Origin: Burkholderia cepacia
Lineage (GTDB): Bacteria > Pseudomonadota > Gammaproteobacteria > Burkholderiales > Burkholderiaceae
NCBI RefSeq assembly: GCF_029962485.1
Contig: NZ_CP073639.1
Coordinates: 496,001-560,000, forward strand
Length of the DNA stretch: 64,000 nucleotides
Direction of reading: 5' to 3'
The notes under the pieces are model-generated. The model was not told where the DNA came from, did not search any database, and saw nothing but the letters and a program-made list of their open reading frames with translations. Each line of letters opens with the position of its first letter. Position 1 is the stretch's first letter. A program made the translations under genes and the position numbers. Below are positions 1 to 9,600 of the stretch, piece after piece.

Positions 1-1
1 C

Positions 2-1180
2 GATCCGGAAACGATCGAGCTGCTCGGGCAGCGGTTCGTGGTCTGGCGCGACCGCGATGGCCGGCCCGGCCTCTACGACGAGGGCTGCCTGCACCGCGGC
101 GCGTCGATGCAGCTCGCCCGCGCGGACGGCGACGGCTTGCGCTGCATCTATCACGGCTGGAAATTCGCGGTGGACGGCACGGTGCTCGAAACGCCGAATG
201 TCCCCGATCCGAAGTTCAAGAGCCGCATTCGCGGCCGCACGTATCCGGTGCGCGAGGCGGGCGGCCTGATGTGGGCGTACCTCGGTCCCGAAGGCAAGGC
301 GCCGCCGTTCCCGCACCGCGCGTTCATGGACCAGTCCGATGCTCACCGCATCAACGTGTGCGCGATCGTCAACTGCAACTTCGTGCAGGTGATCGAAGGT
401 CTCGTCGATTCGTCGCACCTGACCGTGCTGCACAGCTCCGCGCTCGCGCAGACCAACGCGTCCGACCTCGACTACGCGGGGAAGATCACGCACATGCAGT
501 TCGACGCCGCCCCGACGATCGAAGCGGACGAGACGGATTTCGGCTTTCACTATGTCGCGATCCGCCAGGCCGGCGACAACCGCATCGCGCGCGTCACGTC
601 ATTCATCGCGCCGAGCTTCATTGCGAACGCGAACGGCGACGTCTGGCTCGCGGCGGTGCCGATCAACGACGAGCGCTGCTACTTCTTCCACGTGTGGTGG
701 GATGCGGAGAAGCCGGTCGGCGAAGAACCGCTGCGCAGCGCGCAGCTCAAGTTCGTCGGTCTCGACGAGCCGACGCTGCGCAAGTACGGGATGACGCTCG
801 ACACCTGCGATTCGCCGGCGGCCATGTCGTTCGTCAACGGCTATCGGCAGGATCGCCGGGCCCAGCGCGACGGCCACTTCACCGGATTCGACGGCATCAC
901 GCAGGAAGACGCCGCGTGCAGCATTTCGAGCGGCGCGATCCGCGACCGGTCGCAGGAAATGCTGTCGACCGCCGATCTTGCGATCAGCCGCCTTCACCGC
1001 ACATTGCTTGCATGCGCTCGTGCCGAGCGCGATCAGCAGGACATCCCGGCGCTGCGGGCGGAATCGGGCGGCGCCATCGGCGTATCCGGCGAGATCGGCC
1101 CGGGCGAAGACTGGCGTCGGCTGGTGCCGCATCACCGGATCGTGTCGTCGGCCGGCACACGCACGCAGCGCAATGCATGA
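2..1180 (+). CDS. Rieske-type aromatic ring-hydroxylating oxygenase, alpha subunit (5' truncated by window edge)
   Basis: The frame is open from the first bases, so the start lies upstream of the window. A Rieske [2Fe-2S] cluster motif is visible near the beginning (CLHRG followed 17 residues later by CIYHGWKF). The mononuclear iron site follows in EGLVDSSHLTVLH, which supplies the bridging Asp and two His of the family. The size and single-subunit layout fit the phthalate-4,5-dioxygenase/vanillate-demethylase branch, which works with a separate reductase. No reductase is visible here. A homologous second oxygenase follows after 24 bp, so the two are co-transcribed and arose by duplication or act on successive substrates. 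The substrate cannot be read from sequence. Confidence 0.9.
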   Translation, partial: DPETIELLGQRFVVWRDRDGRPGLYDEGCLHRGASMQLARADGDGLRCIYHGWKFAVDGTVLETPNVPDPKFKSRIRGRTYPVREAGGLMWAYLGPEGKAPPFPHRAFMDQSDAHRINVCAIVNCNFVQVIEGLVDSSHLTVLHSSALAQTNASDLDYAGKITHMQFDAAPTIEADETDFGFHYVAIRQAGDNRIARVTSFIAPSFIANANGDVWLAAVPINDERCYFFHVWWDAEKPVGEEPLRSAQLKFVGLDEPTLRKYGMTLDTCDSPAAMSFVNGYRQDRRAQRDGHFTGFDGITQEDAACSISSGAIRDRSQEMLSTADLAISRLHRTLLACARAERDQQDIPALRAESGGAIGVSGEIGPGEDWRRLVPHHRIVSSAGTRTQRNA

Positions 1181-1204
1181 CCACCATTTGAACAGGAGTC
1201 CAAC

Positions 1205-2482
1205 ATGTTGAGCCACGAAGATAACGAGATGTTGTGCCGTGTCGGCCCGGGCACGCCCGGTGGCGCATTGATGCGGCGCTACTGGCACCCGGTGTGCACG
1301 TCCGTGCAACTGCCGGAGCCGGACTGCGCGCCGCTGCGCGTGCGACTGCTCGGCGAGCAGTACGTCGCATTCCGCGATTCGAACGGCGAGGTCGGCCTGC
1401 TCGAGGAGCTGTGCATGCATCGCGGCGCGTCGCTCGCGCTTGGCCGCGTCGAGGAAGGCGGCATTCGCTGCCTGTATCACGGCTGGAAGTTCAGCGTGTC
1501 CGGTGCCGTGCTGGAGACGCCGAACCATGCGGACCCGAAGTACGCCGCGCGGATGAAGGCGCCCGCGTTCCCGGTGCGCGAAGCCGGCGGCATCGTGTGG
1601 GCGTATGTCGGCCCGAAGGAGCTCGAACCCGCGTTCTCGCGCTATGCGTTCATGGATGCGGCGCCGGACCATCGCGTCGTGCTGCGCATCAACGTCGCGT
1701 GCAACTACCTGCAGCTGGTCGAAGGCGGCGAGGACAGCTCACACGTCGGCGTGCTGCATACCAACATGGCGCGGCCGGGCTGGAAGGACGATTCGTTCAC
1801 GCGCAATCCGGACGTCGTGAATCCGGCCGCGCTCGCGTCGAACGACCTCGAACCGTCGCTGAAGATCGAGGACACGGCGTTCGGTTTTCACTATGTTGCG
1901 CTGCGCAAGACCGGCGAGCCCGGTGTGCGCAACGCGCGCGTCGTGCCGTTCATCGTGCCGTACGGCCGCATCATTCCCGCGCCGGCGTTCCTGTTCACCG
2001 TGCTCGAGGTGCCGGAAGACGACATGCACACGAGCACCTATATCGTCGTGCACGGCGACTTGCCGGTCACCGAGGACAAGATCATCGAGCTGCTGGGCCT
2101 GGACGATCCGAAGTACTACGATCGCAAGAACTGCACGTTCAACGCGAGCTGGGCCGATTCGTTCGGCCAGAGCCGCGCGCTGATGCAGGAAAACTGGACC
2201 GGCCTGCGCGGCGTCGAAGTCGAGGATGCGACGATCGGGCTGTCCCAGGGGCCGCTGTACGACCGCTCGCGCGAGCATCTGGTGCCCGCCGACCAGGCCG
2301 TCGTGCGCGTGCGCCGCGCACTGCTGGCAGCAGTCAAGCGCGTGATGAACAACGAGCAGCCGCCCGCGCTCGGGCTCGATCTGCGCGGCGTCAGCGCATG
2401 TGACCGGCCGCTCGCGGACGATGCGGCCTGGCAGGATTTGCTGCCCGCGCATCGCGATACCACCGAAGCCGTCGAAGCCTGA
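1205..2482 (+). CDS. Rieske-type aromatic ring-hydroxylating oxygenase, alpha subunit
   Basis: The product is 425 aa and full length for a single-component Rieske oxygenase. The N-terminus has the MRRYWHPV signature common in phthalate dioxygenase-like proteins. The Rieske motif is CMHRG...CLYHGWKF (about residues 70-95), and the catalytic iron motif is EGGEDSSHVGVLH (about 175-187). An AGGAG ribosome-binding site lies just upstream of the ATG. It is clearly paralogous to the preceding oxygenase: motifs, spacing and the FGFHYVALR segment are shared. It sits second in an operon with an SDR and an alpha/beta hydrolase, which suggests stepwise oxidation and then hydrolysis of an aromatic or ester substrate. 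The function is inferred at family level only. Confidence 0.92.
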   Translation: MLSHEDNEMLCRVGPGTPGGALMRRYWHPVCTSVQLPEPDCAPLRVRLLGEQYVAFRDSNGEVGLLEELCMHRGASLALGRVEEGGIRCLYHGWKFSVSGAVLETPNHADPKYAARMKAPAFPVREAGGIVWAYVGPKELEPAFSRYAFMDAAPDHRVVLRINVACNYLQLVEGGEDSSHVGVLHTNMARPGWKDDSFTRNPDVVNPAALASNDLEPSLKIEDTAFGFHYVALRKTGEPGVRNARVVPFIVPYGRIIPAPAFLFTVLEVPEDDMHTSTYIVVHGDLPVTEDKIIELLGLDDPKYYDRKNCTFNASWADSFGQSRALMQENWTGLRGVEVEDATIGLSQGPLYDRSREHLVPADQAVVRVRRALLAAVKRVMNNEQPPALGLDLRGVSACDRPLADDAAWQDLLPAHRDTTEAVEA

Positions 2483-2493
2483 GGAGAACCTTG

Positions 2494-3321
2494 ATGACCT
2501 ACGATCCAACCCGCAGCCCCACGCCGGATTATCTGTCCCTGTTGCGCCTCGACGGACGCGGTTTCGTCGTGCTCGGCGCCGGCCAGGGCATCGGCGAGCA
2601 GACGGTTCATGCGCTTGCGCAGGCCGGCGCGCGCGTGCTTTGCGTCGACCGTGACGAGACGCTCGCGCGCGGCATCGCCGAAGCGGTCGACGGCATTCCG
2701 TGCACGGCCGACGCCACCTCGCGCCACGACATGCAGCGCGTGTTCGACACGGCGCGCGAGCAATTCGGCCGCATCCACGGCGTGGTCGACATCATCGGCG
2801 TGGCGGGCATCAAGCCGCTGGCCGCCGTCGACGACGCGTCATGGGCGCAGCAGTTCGACATCGTCGTGCGCCATGCGTACCTCGCGCTGCAGATCGGCGG
2901 CGAAATGATGAAGCGCGACGGCGGCGGCACGTTCGCGTTCGTCGGCTCGCTCGCGGGCGATCGCGCGGTGCCGAGCGAGGTCGCGTATGCGGCGTCGAAG
3001 GCCGCGCTGCATCATCTGGTGCGCTGCGCGGGTGTCGAGTATGCGCCGTACAACGTGCGCATCAACGCGGTGTCGCCGGGGTTCGTGCGCACGCCGCGGC
3101 TGAACCAGCGGCTGGACGCCGCGACCTGGACGCGCGTCGGCGAAGCGATCCCGATCGGGCGCGCGGCCACGCCCGCCGAGATCGCCGGCCACCTGCTGTT
3201 CCTCGCGTCCGACCTGAGCGCGCACATGGCCGGCGAGATCGTCACCGTCGACGGCGGCCTGAGCGTGAAGGCCGCGATTCCCGCGATCACGTTTGCGCCG
3301 TCGGCCACGCCCACGCCATGA
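2494..3321 (+). CDS. Short-chain dehydrogenase/reductase (SDR)
   Basis: The product is 275 aa. The Rossmann motif GAGQGIG is followed by an acidic residue after the second strand (VDRD), suggesting NAD preference. The catalytic elements are Ser in VGSLAG and the YAASK motif, and the C-terminus ends with the family's DGG segment. The ATG at 2494 is chosen over a TTG three bases earlier because GAGGAG lies at a proper distance. In the operon it could dehydrogenate a cis-diol or alcohol made by the upstream Rieske oxygenases. The stop overlaps the next gene's start (ATGA), so the two are translationally coupled. Confidence 0.9.
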   Translation: MTYDPTRSPTPDYLSLLRLDGRGFVVLGAGQGIGEQTVHALAQAGARVLCVDRDETLARGIAEAVDGIPCTADATSRHDMQRVFDTAREQFGRIHGVVDIIGVAGIKPLAAVDDASWAQQFDIVVRHAYLALQIGGEMMKRDGGGTFAFVGSLAGDRAVPSEVAYAASKAALHHLVRCAGVEYAPYNVRINAVSPGFVRTPRLNQRLDAATWTRVGEAIPIGRAATPAEIAGHLLFLASDLSAHMAGEIVTVDGGLSVKAAIPAITFAPSATPTP

Positions 3322-4274
3322 GCACGATGAAACAGCCCTCCCCGCGCGACCTGATTCATCCGTCTCTACGCGCGTTCGCCGACGCGGCTGCCGCGCGGCC
3401 GAGCCTGGCGCAGATGAGCGCCGACGACGCGCGCGCCGGCATCGCCGCGCGCACGGCCGCACGGGCGGCCGGCCCGCGCATCGACAAGGTGTTCGACCTC
3501 GCGGTGCCCGGCCCGGGCGGCGGCATCCCGGTGCGCATCTACCATCCCGACGGCGCGACCGGCGTGACGCTGGCCTTTCACGGCGGCGGATGGCGGATGG
3601 GCAATCTCGACAGCTTCGACGCCGTGTGCCGGCATCTGGCCAACGACTCGGGGCTGGCCGTGATCAGCGTCGACTATCGGCTCGCGCCCGAGCATCCGTT
3701 CCCTGCCGCGCTCGAAGACGTCTGGGCGGCGACTTGCTGGGCGGCCGAGCACGGGCACGAGCACGGGCTGCCCACTGCGCGGCTGACGGTGTTCGGCGAA
3801 TCGGCGGGCGGCAATCTCGCGGCCGTCGTGTGCCTGCTCGCGCGAGAGAATGCGCGGCCGCGCCTCCTCGCACAGGCGCTCGTGTATCCGGCGACGGACG
3901 CGCGCCAGCAGCACGCGTCGCGGTCGGTGTATGCGGAAGGCTTCGTGCAGCGCACGGCCGACGTCGTGCACGCGTTTCGCGAGTACGCGCTCGATCACGG
4001 CGTGTCGCCGTCGGTCTGGACGCTGTCGCCGTTCCATGCAGCGAGCCACGCGGGCCTGCCGCCGGCCCTCGTGATCACCGCCGAGTGCGACGTGCTGTGC
4101 GACGACGGCGAAGCGTATGCGCGCAAGCTTGCCGATGCGGGCGTGCCGACGACCTGCGTGCGCTATGCGGGCATGCTGCACACCTTCTACGGCATGCGCG
4201 GCGAGGTCGACGCCGCCGCGCTCGCCCAGCGGCAGGTGGCCGACATGCTGCGGGCGACCGTGCAGGCCGGGTAG
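3318..4274 (+). CDS. Alpha/beta hydrolase, hormone-sensitive-lipase family
   Basis: The product is 318 aa. The oxyanion-hole motif HGGGW starts at His88. The nucleophile elbow is GESAGG with Ser162. Asp258 (AECDVLCDDG) and His288 (LHTFYG) complete the triad in the order and spacing of HSL-family carboxylesterases and lactonases. It has no signal peptide, so it acts in the cytoplasm. The start overlaps the SDR stop, and the gene closes the oxygenase-SDR-hydrolase operon. It may cleave an ester or lactone intermediate, but the substrate is unknown. Confidence 0.92.
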   Translation: MSTMKQPSPRDLIHPSLRAFADAAAARPSLAQMSADDARAGIAARTAARAAGPRIDKVFDLAVPGPGGGIPVRIYHPDGATGVTLAFHGGGWRMGNLDSFDAVCRHLANDSGLAVISVDYRLAPEHPFPAALEDVWAATCWAAEHGHEHGLPTARLTVFGESAGGNLAAVVCLLARENARPRLLAQALVYPATDARQQHASRSVYAEGFVQRTADVVHAFREYALDHGVSPSVWTLSPFHAASHAGLPPALVITAECDVLCDDGEAYARKLADAGVPTTCVRYAGMLHTFYGMRGEVDAAALAQRQVADMLRATVQAG

Positions 4275-4386
4275 CGATGCACGTGGACGTGCGACCGGGA
4301 AACTTACGTACAATGGCGGACAGCGGCACCAGTCGCCGCCCCGTTACGATCGATCCGGTCGCACCCCTTCCAAGGAAGCCATCGAG

Positions 4387-5070
4387 ATGAGCACCGCAGA
4401 CGCAAAGCAGCCCGCCCGCCGCCGAACCGCCGGCACCGCGGCGGCCCCGGCGCAGACGGAATCCGCCGCCAAGGCGAGCCTGCCGCGCAACAGCCTGATC
4501 GAACTGATCACGCTGCAGTGGCAGCACGAGCACAGCGATCTCGACCTGTCGAATTTCCTGCTGGCGATTTACTTCATGCGGATCGGCACGCTCGTCGAGC
4601 AGTCGTTCGACAAGATGTGCCAGCGCATGTGCGGCATCAGCGGCTCCGACATGCGCGTGCTGCTTGCGCTGCGCCGCAGCGGGCAACCTTACGCGAAACG
4701 CCCGACCGACCTGTACCGCGCGCTGCTCGTGACGTCGGGTGCGATCACCAAGAAGATCGACCGCCTGGCGAGCCTCGGGATGGTCGAGCGCCGACCCGAT
4801 CCGGGCCATGCCGGCGGATTCATCGTGCACCTGACGCGAAAGGGGCTCGACATCGTCGAAAAGGCCGTCGTGAAGCTCGCGAACGAATCGTCGATCGCAC
4901 CGGCGATGGCGCATCTCTCGGATGCCGAGCGCGCGGCCGGCAACGAATTCTGCCTGCGCACGCTGGCGTTGATGGAAGAACTGGTGGCGCCGGACGCCGA
5001 CGACGCGGACAGCGCACCGCCGGCGCCGCGAGCAGGGAAAGCGCGGCGCGCGCCGCGTACCGCCAAGTAG
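4387..5070 (+). CDS. MarR-family transcriptional regulator
   Basis: The product is 227 aa. A winged helix-turn-helix occupies about residues 85-150. It includes SGSDMRVLLALRRSG, the recognition-helix segment LVTSGAITKKIDRL and the wing ending VERRPDPGH. The N-terminus is an Ala/Pro-rich extension of about 35 residues and the C-terminus is basic (KARRAPRTAK). Both lie outside the usual 150-aa MarR core. The ATG is preceded by AAGGAAG. It lies 112 bp after the hydrolase on the same strand and is the likely local regulator of the Rieske operon, responding to the substrate or an intermediate. This assignment rests on position only. Confidence 0.88.
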   Translation: MSTADAKQPARRRTAGTAAAPAQTESAAKASLPRNSLIELITLQWQHEHSDLDLSNFLLAIYFMRIGTLVEQSFDKMCQRMCGISGSDMRVLLALRRSGQPYAKRPTDLYRALLVTSGAITKKIDRLASLGMVERRPDPGHAGGFIVHLTRKGLDIVEKAVVKLANESSIAPAMAHLSDAERAAGNEFCLRTLALMEELVAPDADDADSAPPAPRAGKARRAPRTAK

Positions 5071-5142
5071 AGGCTGGACCGGCGCGCGGCTTCGGCGCAT
5101 GAGGCACAATACGCGGCCTCGAAAATCGACCACGGTCTACCC

Positions 5143-5676
5143 ATGCGCTTCATCGTCGTCGGAACAAGCGGAGCGGGAAAATCCACCTTCTCCAGCGCAC
5201 TGGCTGCTGCAGCAGGCTACCCGTACATCGAACTCGATCGACTCTACTGGGGCCCCGGCTGGACAGCCGTGCCGCCTGAACAGTTCGAGCAGGCCGTACG
5301 TGCTGCGACGACCGGCGAGCGCTGGGTCGCCGACGGGAACTACAGCGCCGTGCGCGACGTGCTGTGGTCGCGCGCCACGCACGTCGTCTGGCTCAACTTC
5401 GGACGCTGGACAGTGTTCTCCCGTGTGCTCTGGCGGACGATCAGCCGCGGGCTGATGCGTACCGAGCTTTCCCATGGCAACCGGGAATCGCTGCGGATGG
5501 CGTTCTGCTCGCGCGACTCGGTACTGCTGTGGTCGTACAGCACGTTCACCAGAAACCGCGTCAAGTTCGCGAAGCTGCGTGAGGATCCGAAATACGCGCA
5601 CCTGCAATGGACGGAAATCACCGAGCCATCGCACACTCGCGCGTTCATCGAGATGCACGCCCGCGCCGGCAGTTGA
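5143..5676 (+). CDS. P-loop nucleotide-binding protein, adenylate-kinase/FlaR-like
   Basis: The product is 177 aa. The N-terminus reads MRFIVVGTSGAGKST, a textbook Walker A (GTSGAGKST). LDRLYWGPGW and WVADGNYS follow, as in the small P-loop kinases often annotated 'topology modulation protein' or adenylate kinase-like. The family's true phosphate acceptor is not established. It is a stand-alone gene, convergent with the next one. Confidence 0.8.
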   Translation: MRFIVVGTSGAGKSTFSSALAAAAGYPYIELDRLYWGPGWTAVPPEQFEQAVRAATTGERWVADGNYSAVRDVLWSRATHVVWLNFGRWTVFSRVLWRTISRGLMRTELSHGNRESLRMAFCSRDSVLLWSYSTFTRNRVKFAKLREDPKYAHLQWTEITEPSHTRAFIEMHARAGS

Positions 5677-5699
5677 GCCAGACGTGAGGGACGCCCGCG

Positions 5700-6107
5700 T
5701 CAGTCGTCGAACGTACCTTGATATTCCGGCGAGGCATCCGCGCGCGTGTTCAGTTCGAACATCACGCCGCCGGGCTCCCGGCAAAAGAATCGCGAACCGC
5801 GCCCGTTGTTGAAGATGTCCGTTTCCATCGCAACGCCCTCTTCCCTGAAGCGCTCGAACAGTGCGCGAACGGCTTCGAGGCTCGGCAGTTCGAACCCGAT
5901 GTGAAAATTCTTCGGCCATGCGGGTACGCCGTCGCCGACGTGATCGATCACGACGTCGAAGCCCGGGCGCTTCAGGATCCAGGATTGGTCCCAGCTTCCC
6001 GCGATCGTGAAGCCGAGGTAGCGCTCGAAGAATCGGGCCGTCGCCAGCGTATCGGCCGAGGGGAAGCTCAGGTGGTTGAGCTTCATCGTGTGTGTCGTTC
6101 CGGTCAT
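5700..6107 (-). CDS. VOC superfamily protein (glyoxalase/dioxygenase-like)
   Basis: The product is 135 aa with one vicinal-oxygen-chelate repeat pair: KLNHLSFPSADTLATARFFERYLGF at the start and a second half ending FFCREPGGVMFELNTR. The usual metal ligands are present: His in LNHL, His in NFHIGFEL and Glu in MFELN. The ATG at 6107 is preceded by GAGAG. An in-frame ATG at 6086 (MKLNHL) is also possible. Family members detoxify methylglyoxal or antibiotics or cleave aromatics, and nothing here selects among these. It is convergent with the P-loop gene and separated from it by 23 bp. Confidence 0.82.
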   Translation of the reverse strand: MTGTTHTMKLNHLSFPSADTLATARFFERYLGFTIAGSWDQSWILKRPGFDVVIDHVGDGVPAWPKNFHIGFELPSLEAVRALFERFREEGVAMETDIFNNGRGSRFFCREPGGVMFELNTRADASPEYQGTFDD

Positions 6108-6344
6108 TGTCGTGCTCTCACATGCGGTGATGGGCGGAGGCCCCATGCCTTCCCGCCCGACGACTTCAGAATACGAGCGAAGGCTCACATTCAACAACTC
6201 GCATTGGAGGGCGGCCCGGACCGCGCATGAAACCCGTGCGGGGCCGCCGGTTGGGGCATGGAGACGATCGCGGTGGATTGCGCTACTCGCATTCGGGACG
6301 GGCCCACCCGATGCGGGGTACCCGGTCTGCACCCGCGTCAAACG

Positions 6345-6384
6345 TCGAAGGCCCGAGATCCGCGTACGGACCTCGGGCCTTCGA
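6345..6384. repeat. Perfect 13-bp inverted repeat, strong hairpin
   Basis: The arms TCGAAGGCCCGAG (6345-6357) and CTCGGGCCTTCGA (6372-6384) pair perfectly. Inside the loop TCCG and CGGA pair again around CGTA. There is only a short T run on either side (TTT at 6385-6387), so a Rho-independent terminator is plausible but not classical. It lies between the VOC gene start and the adhesin terminator. Confidence 0.6.
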
Positions 6385-6545
6385 TTTCCGGCCGGCACCC
6401 GACATCACCTGCATTGCCGGTGGATCGTGCTCAACGCCGCGCGACCGGCCATAGCGGGAAAGTCCGGCATTCACCCGGAAAGCTGCGGGCCGATATTGGG
6501 CGGGATCGGTGTCGTGAATGCCTATGAACTGCCGACCGGTCCACA

Positions 6546-6585
6546 CAGAAAAACAGCCTGTCACTCGCATGAGAGACAGGCTGTT
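6546..6585 (-). terminator. Rho-independent terminator of the adhesin gene
   Basis: An 11-bp perfect stem (AACAGCCTGTC at 6552-6562 with GACAGGCTGTT at 6575-6585) is followed on the minus strand by a T-rich tract (TTTTCTGTG). It lies 26 bp past the adhesin stop codon, in the right orientation to end that transcript. Confidence 0.85.
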
Positions 6586-6610
6586 CGTTACATCACTTGA
6601 AACGTGCCGG

Positions 6611-9600
6611 TTAGAACTGGTAACCCGCGCCGACCACCGCGCCGAAGTCCGACCGCGCGTTGCCCGTCACCGATGCCTTGACGACCCAGCGGTTGCTCTC
6701 CGTCACGTACGAGTACCCCGCCGCGAAGCCCTGCTGGCCGTGATAGTTCGACGTTGCCGCCGACACCATCGAGCGCCCCGCGCCCGTCGGTTGCGGCAAG
6801 CCGGCCACCGCCATCGCCGATGCGACGCCGCCGTACATGTCCTTCTTCAGGTCGTTGAACGAGTTGTACACCTGCCCGATCCGCTGGTCGGTGTATCCCT
6901 TCGCCTGCGTCGATGCCGCCGACAGGTTGTCGTTCAGTTGCTGCACGTTCACCGCGTCGGTCGGCGCCGTCCCGGCCGCGACGTTCGTGACCTGGCGCTC
7001 GCTGCCCTTCGCGCCGACCGAGAACGAGTTGTCGCGATCGGCGACGGAGCCCTGGCCGACCGCCACGGCATTCTTGCCGGTTGCCGTTGCCGTCGACCCG
7101 ATCGAACCCGCATCGGCGCGCGCGATCCAGGTCGTGTTCGCATCGGTGGCCGCCGCACGGATCTTGTCGGTGGCCGCGGCGTTCTGCAGTGCCGTGTTGA
7201 ACTGGCCCATGTTCACTGCGTCGTTGTCGTGCACGCCCGCCGCAACGCCGGTCAGCACGCGGTCGCCCGCCGTGCCGGAGAAGTTCACGCTGGTGCCGCC
7301 CGTGTCCTTCCCGACCGTGATCGCGCCGTTCGGATCCTGCTGCTGCACGAGGCCGGCCTTGCCGTTCGCGATGTTGGTTACACTCCCCTGCAGGTTCGAG
7401 ATATCGGTCGTGTTCTTCGACACCTGCTGGTTGGTCGCGTACAGCTGCGAGCCGTTCACCGCATCCGTGCTGGTGGCGCTGAGCGTGCCGGCCTGCACGT
7501 TGGTGATGCGCGTGCCGCCTGCTCCTCCGAGCGTGATCGTGCTCTTCGAGCTGTCGTCGTACTGCACCGCGAGCGCGCCGAGCTGGTTGAGGTTCGACTG
7601 CACGTCCTTCAGTTGCTTCACGTTCACCGCATCGGTATCGCTGGTGCCTGCGGCGACGTTCTTGAGCACGACGGCCGAATTGACGTCACCGCCCACGAGC
7701 GACACCGAATTCAGCCGGTTGCCGTTCGTGTCGACGTCGTACTTGACGACGTTCTTCACGGCCTCGCCGGCCTGGTTCGACACGTTCGTGATCTGCTGTT
7801 CGAGCGCGGTCTTTACGCCCGACAGCTGGCCGCCGTTCACCGCGTCCGTGCTGCCCGCGGCGACGTTGCCGTCGGCCACGTTCGTCAGCTTCGTCGGCGC
7901 ACCGCCGCGCGCCGCGCTGTACGCGCCGAGCTTCGGATCGAACTGCAGCGCGTCCTGTTGCAGCCCGGCGATCGCGGCCGTATTGCCCGCGATGTTCGTT
8001 TCGGCGTTGCCGAGGCGCGTTTCGTGATTCTCGAGCGTCGTCGTGTTGCTGCCGACGCGGCCGTCGAGATTCGTCAGCGCATCGCCGACGTTGTTGAACG
8101 AGCCGCCGCCGACCTTGTAGGACGGCGCGCTGATCGAGCCGTCCGGGTTTGCGGTTGCGCCACCGCCGAGCGCGGCCGCAGCCCCGTCGGTCGTGCGGCG
8201 CAGCTGCGCGCCGTTCACCGCGTCCGTGCTGCCGGCCGCCACATTGCCTTCCGCAACGTTGGTCAGGTGCACCGGGCTTCCGCCGTTGCCGGCGCCGAGC
8301 GACACCTGCCGCTTGCTCGCATCGTCGTACTTCACGGCCAGCGCATCGAGCTGGCTCGTGCCGTCATGAATTGCCGCGCTCAGCTGGTCGACGTTGACTG
8401 CATCCGTGCCGTTCGTGCCGGCCGCGACGTTGCTGATCCGTTGCGGGCCATGGCCGCCGTGGCTGGCATCGTAGGCGCCGAGGCCCGGGTTCCACTGGAG
8501 CGCGTCCTGCTGGAGCGCGGCGATGTTGCCCGTATTCGTCGTCACCTGGTTGCCGACCGTCGTGATCGACTGGTTGAGCGTGTCGGTCGCCTTGCCGAGC
8601 TGGCCCACGTTCACGGCGTCGTTCGCGGCAACCCCGTCCGCGACATTGTGCAGGCCGACCGGCGACGCGGCCCCCGTCCCGCCGAGCGTGACGCCGGTGT
8701 GCGCGTCGCTGTCGTACTGCACGGCGTTCTTCGTCGCGTTGTCGATCTGGCTGGTGATCGACGTGCTCAGGTTGCCGAGCGTCGTGCTGAGGTTGTTCGT
8801 CACGCTCGTGCTGAGCGACGCGAGACCGCCGCCCAGTTGCCCGACGTTGACCGCGTCGTGCGCGTCCTTGCCATCGGCGACGTTGTGCAGCGTCGTGCCG
8901 TTCGTGCCCGCGAACGTTACCGAGTCGAAGCCGCTTGCGCCGTCGTACTTCACGTTGCGCGTATCGGCCGCCTGCAGGTTGCCGATGTTCGAGGCCGCCG
9001 TGCTCAGCGACGTGTTGATGCCGGTCACGCTGGTCTGCAGGTTCGCGATGTTCGAGGCCGCCGTCGAAATGGACGTCTGCAGTGGCGCGACGCTGCCCTT
9101 CAGCTGGCCGACGTTGACCGCGTCGGTATCGGCCACGCCGGCCGCGACGCCGCCGATCGTGGTGCCGCCGGCGCCGTCGAGCGCGATCGCCGCATGCGTG
9201 TTGTCGGTGTACTTCACGACGTTCTGCGTCGCCGTGACGATGCTGGTACTGAGGCTGTTGCCGACGTTGGTCACGCGCTGGTCGACGTTCGAGATCGTGG
9301 TCGACAGCGAATTGCCGACCGACGTCACGCGCGCATCGACGTTACCGATGCCCGTGCTGAGCGTGTTGTTCACGTTCTTCAGCTGCTGGACGTTGACGGC
9401 GTCGGTATCGGCCGCGCCGGCCGCGACGTTCTTGAGCTGGCGTTCGCTACCGATCGCGCCGAACGATACCGCGCCGCCGACCGGCGCGGCCGTGCCGCCG
9501 AACACCGGCGTGCCGCCGTTGTTCACGCCGATGCTGCCCGACCCGATCGCGACCTGGTTGTTGCCGTTCGTCTGCGCACCCGCACCGATCGCTACCGATT

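Noticed and set aside
1..5070. Assignment of the first operon to the indole-acetate (iac) pathway because it has MarR, SDR and Rieske genes
   Set aside because: Two Rieske alpha subunits, an HSL hydrolase and no iacA- or flavin-reductase-type gene do not match the iac gene set.
6900..9450. Many similar short sequences at regular intervals, CRISPR- or VNTR-like
   Set aside because: They are degenerate codons of the DAVNVxQL neck motif of the trimeric adhesin, not identical repeats with unique spacers.
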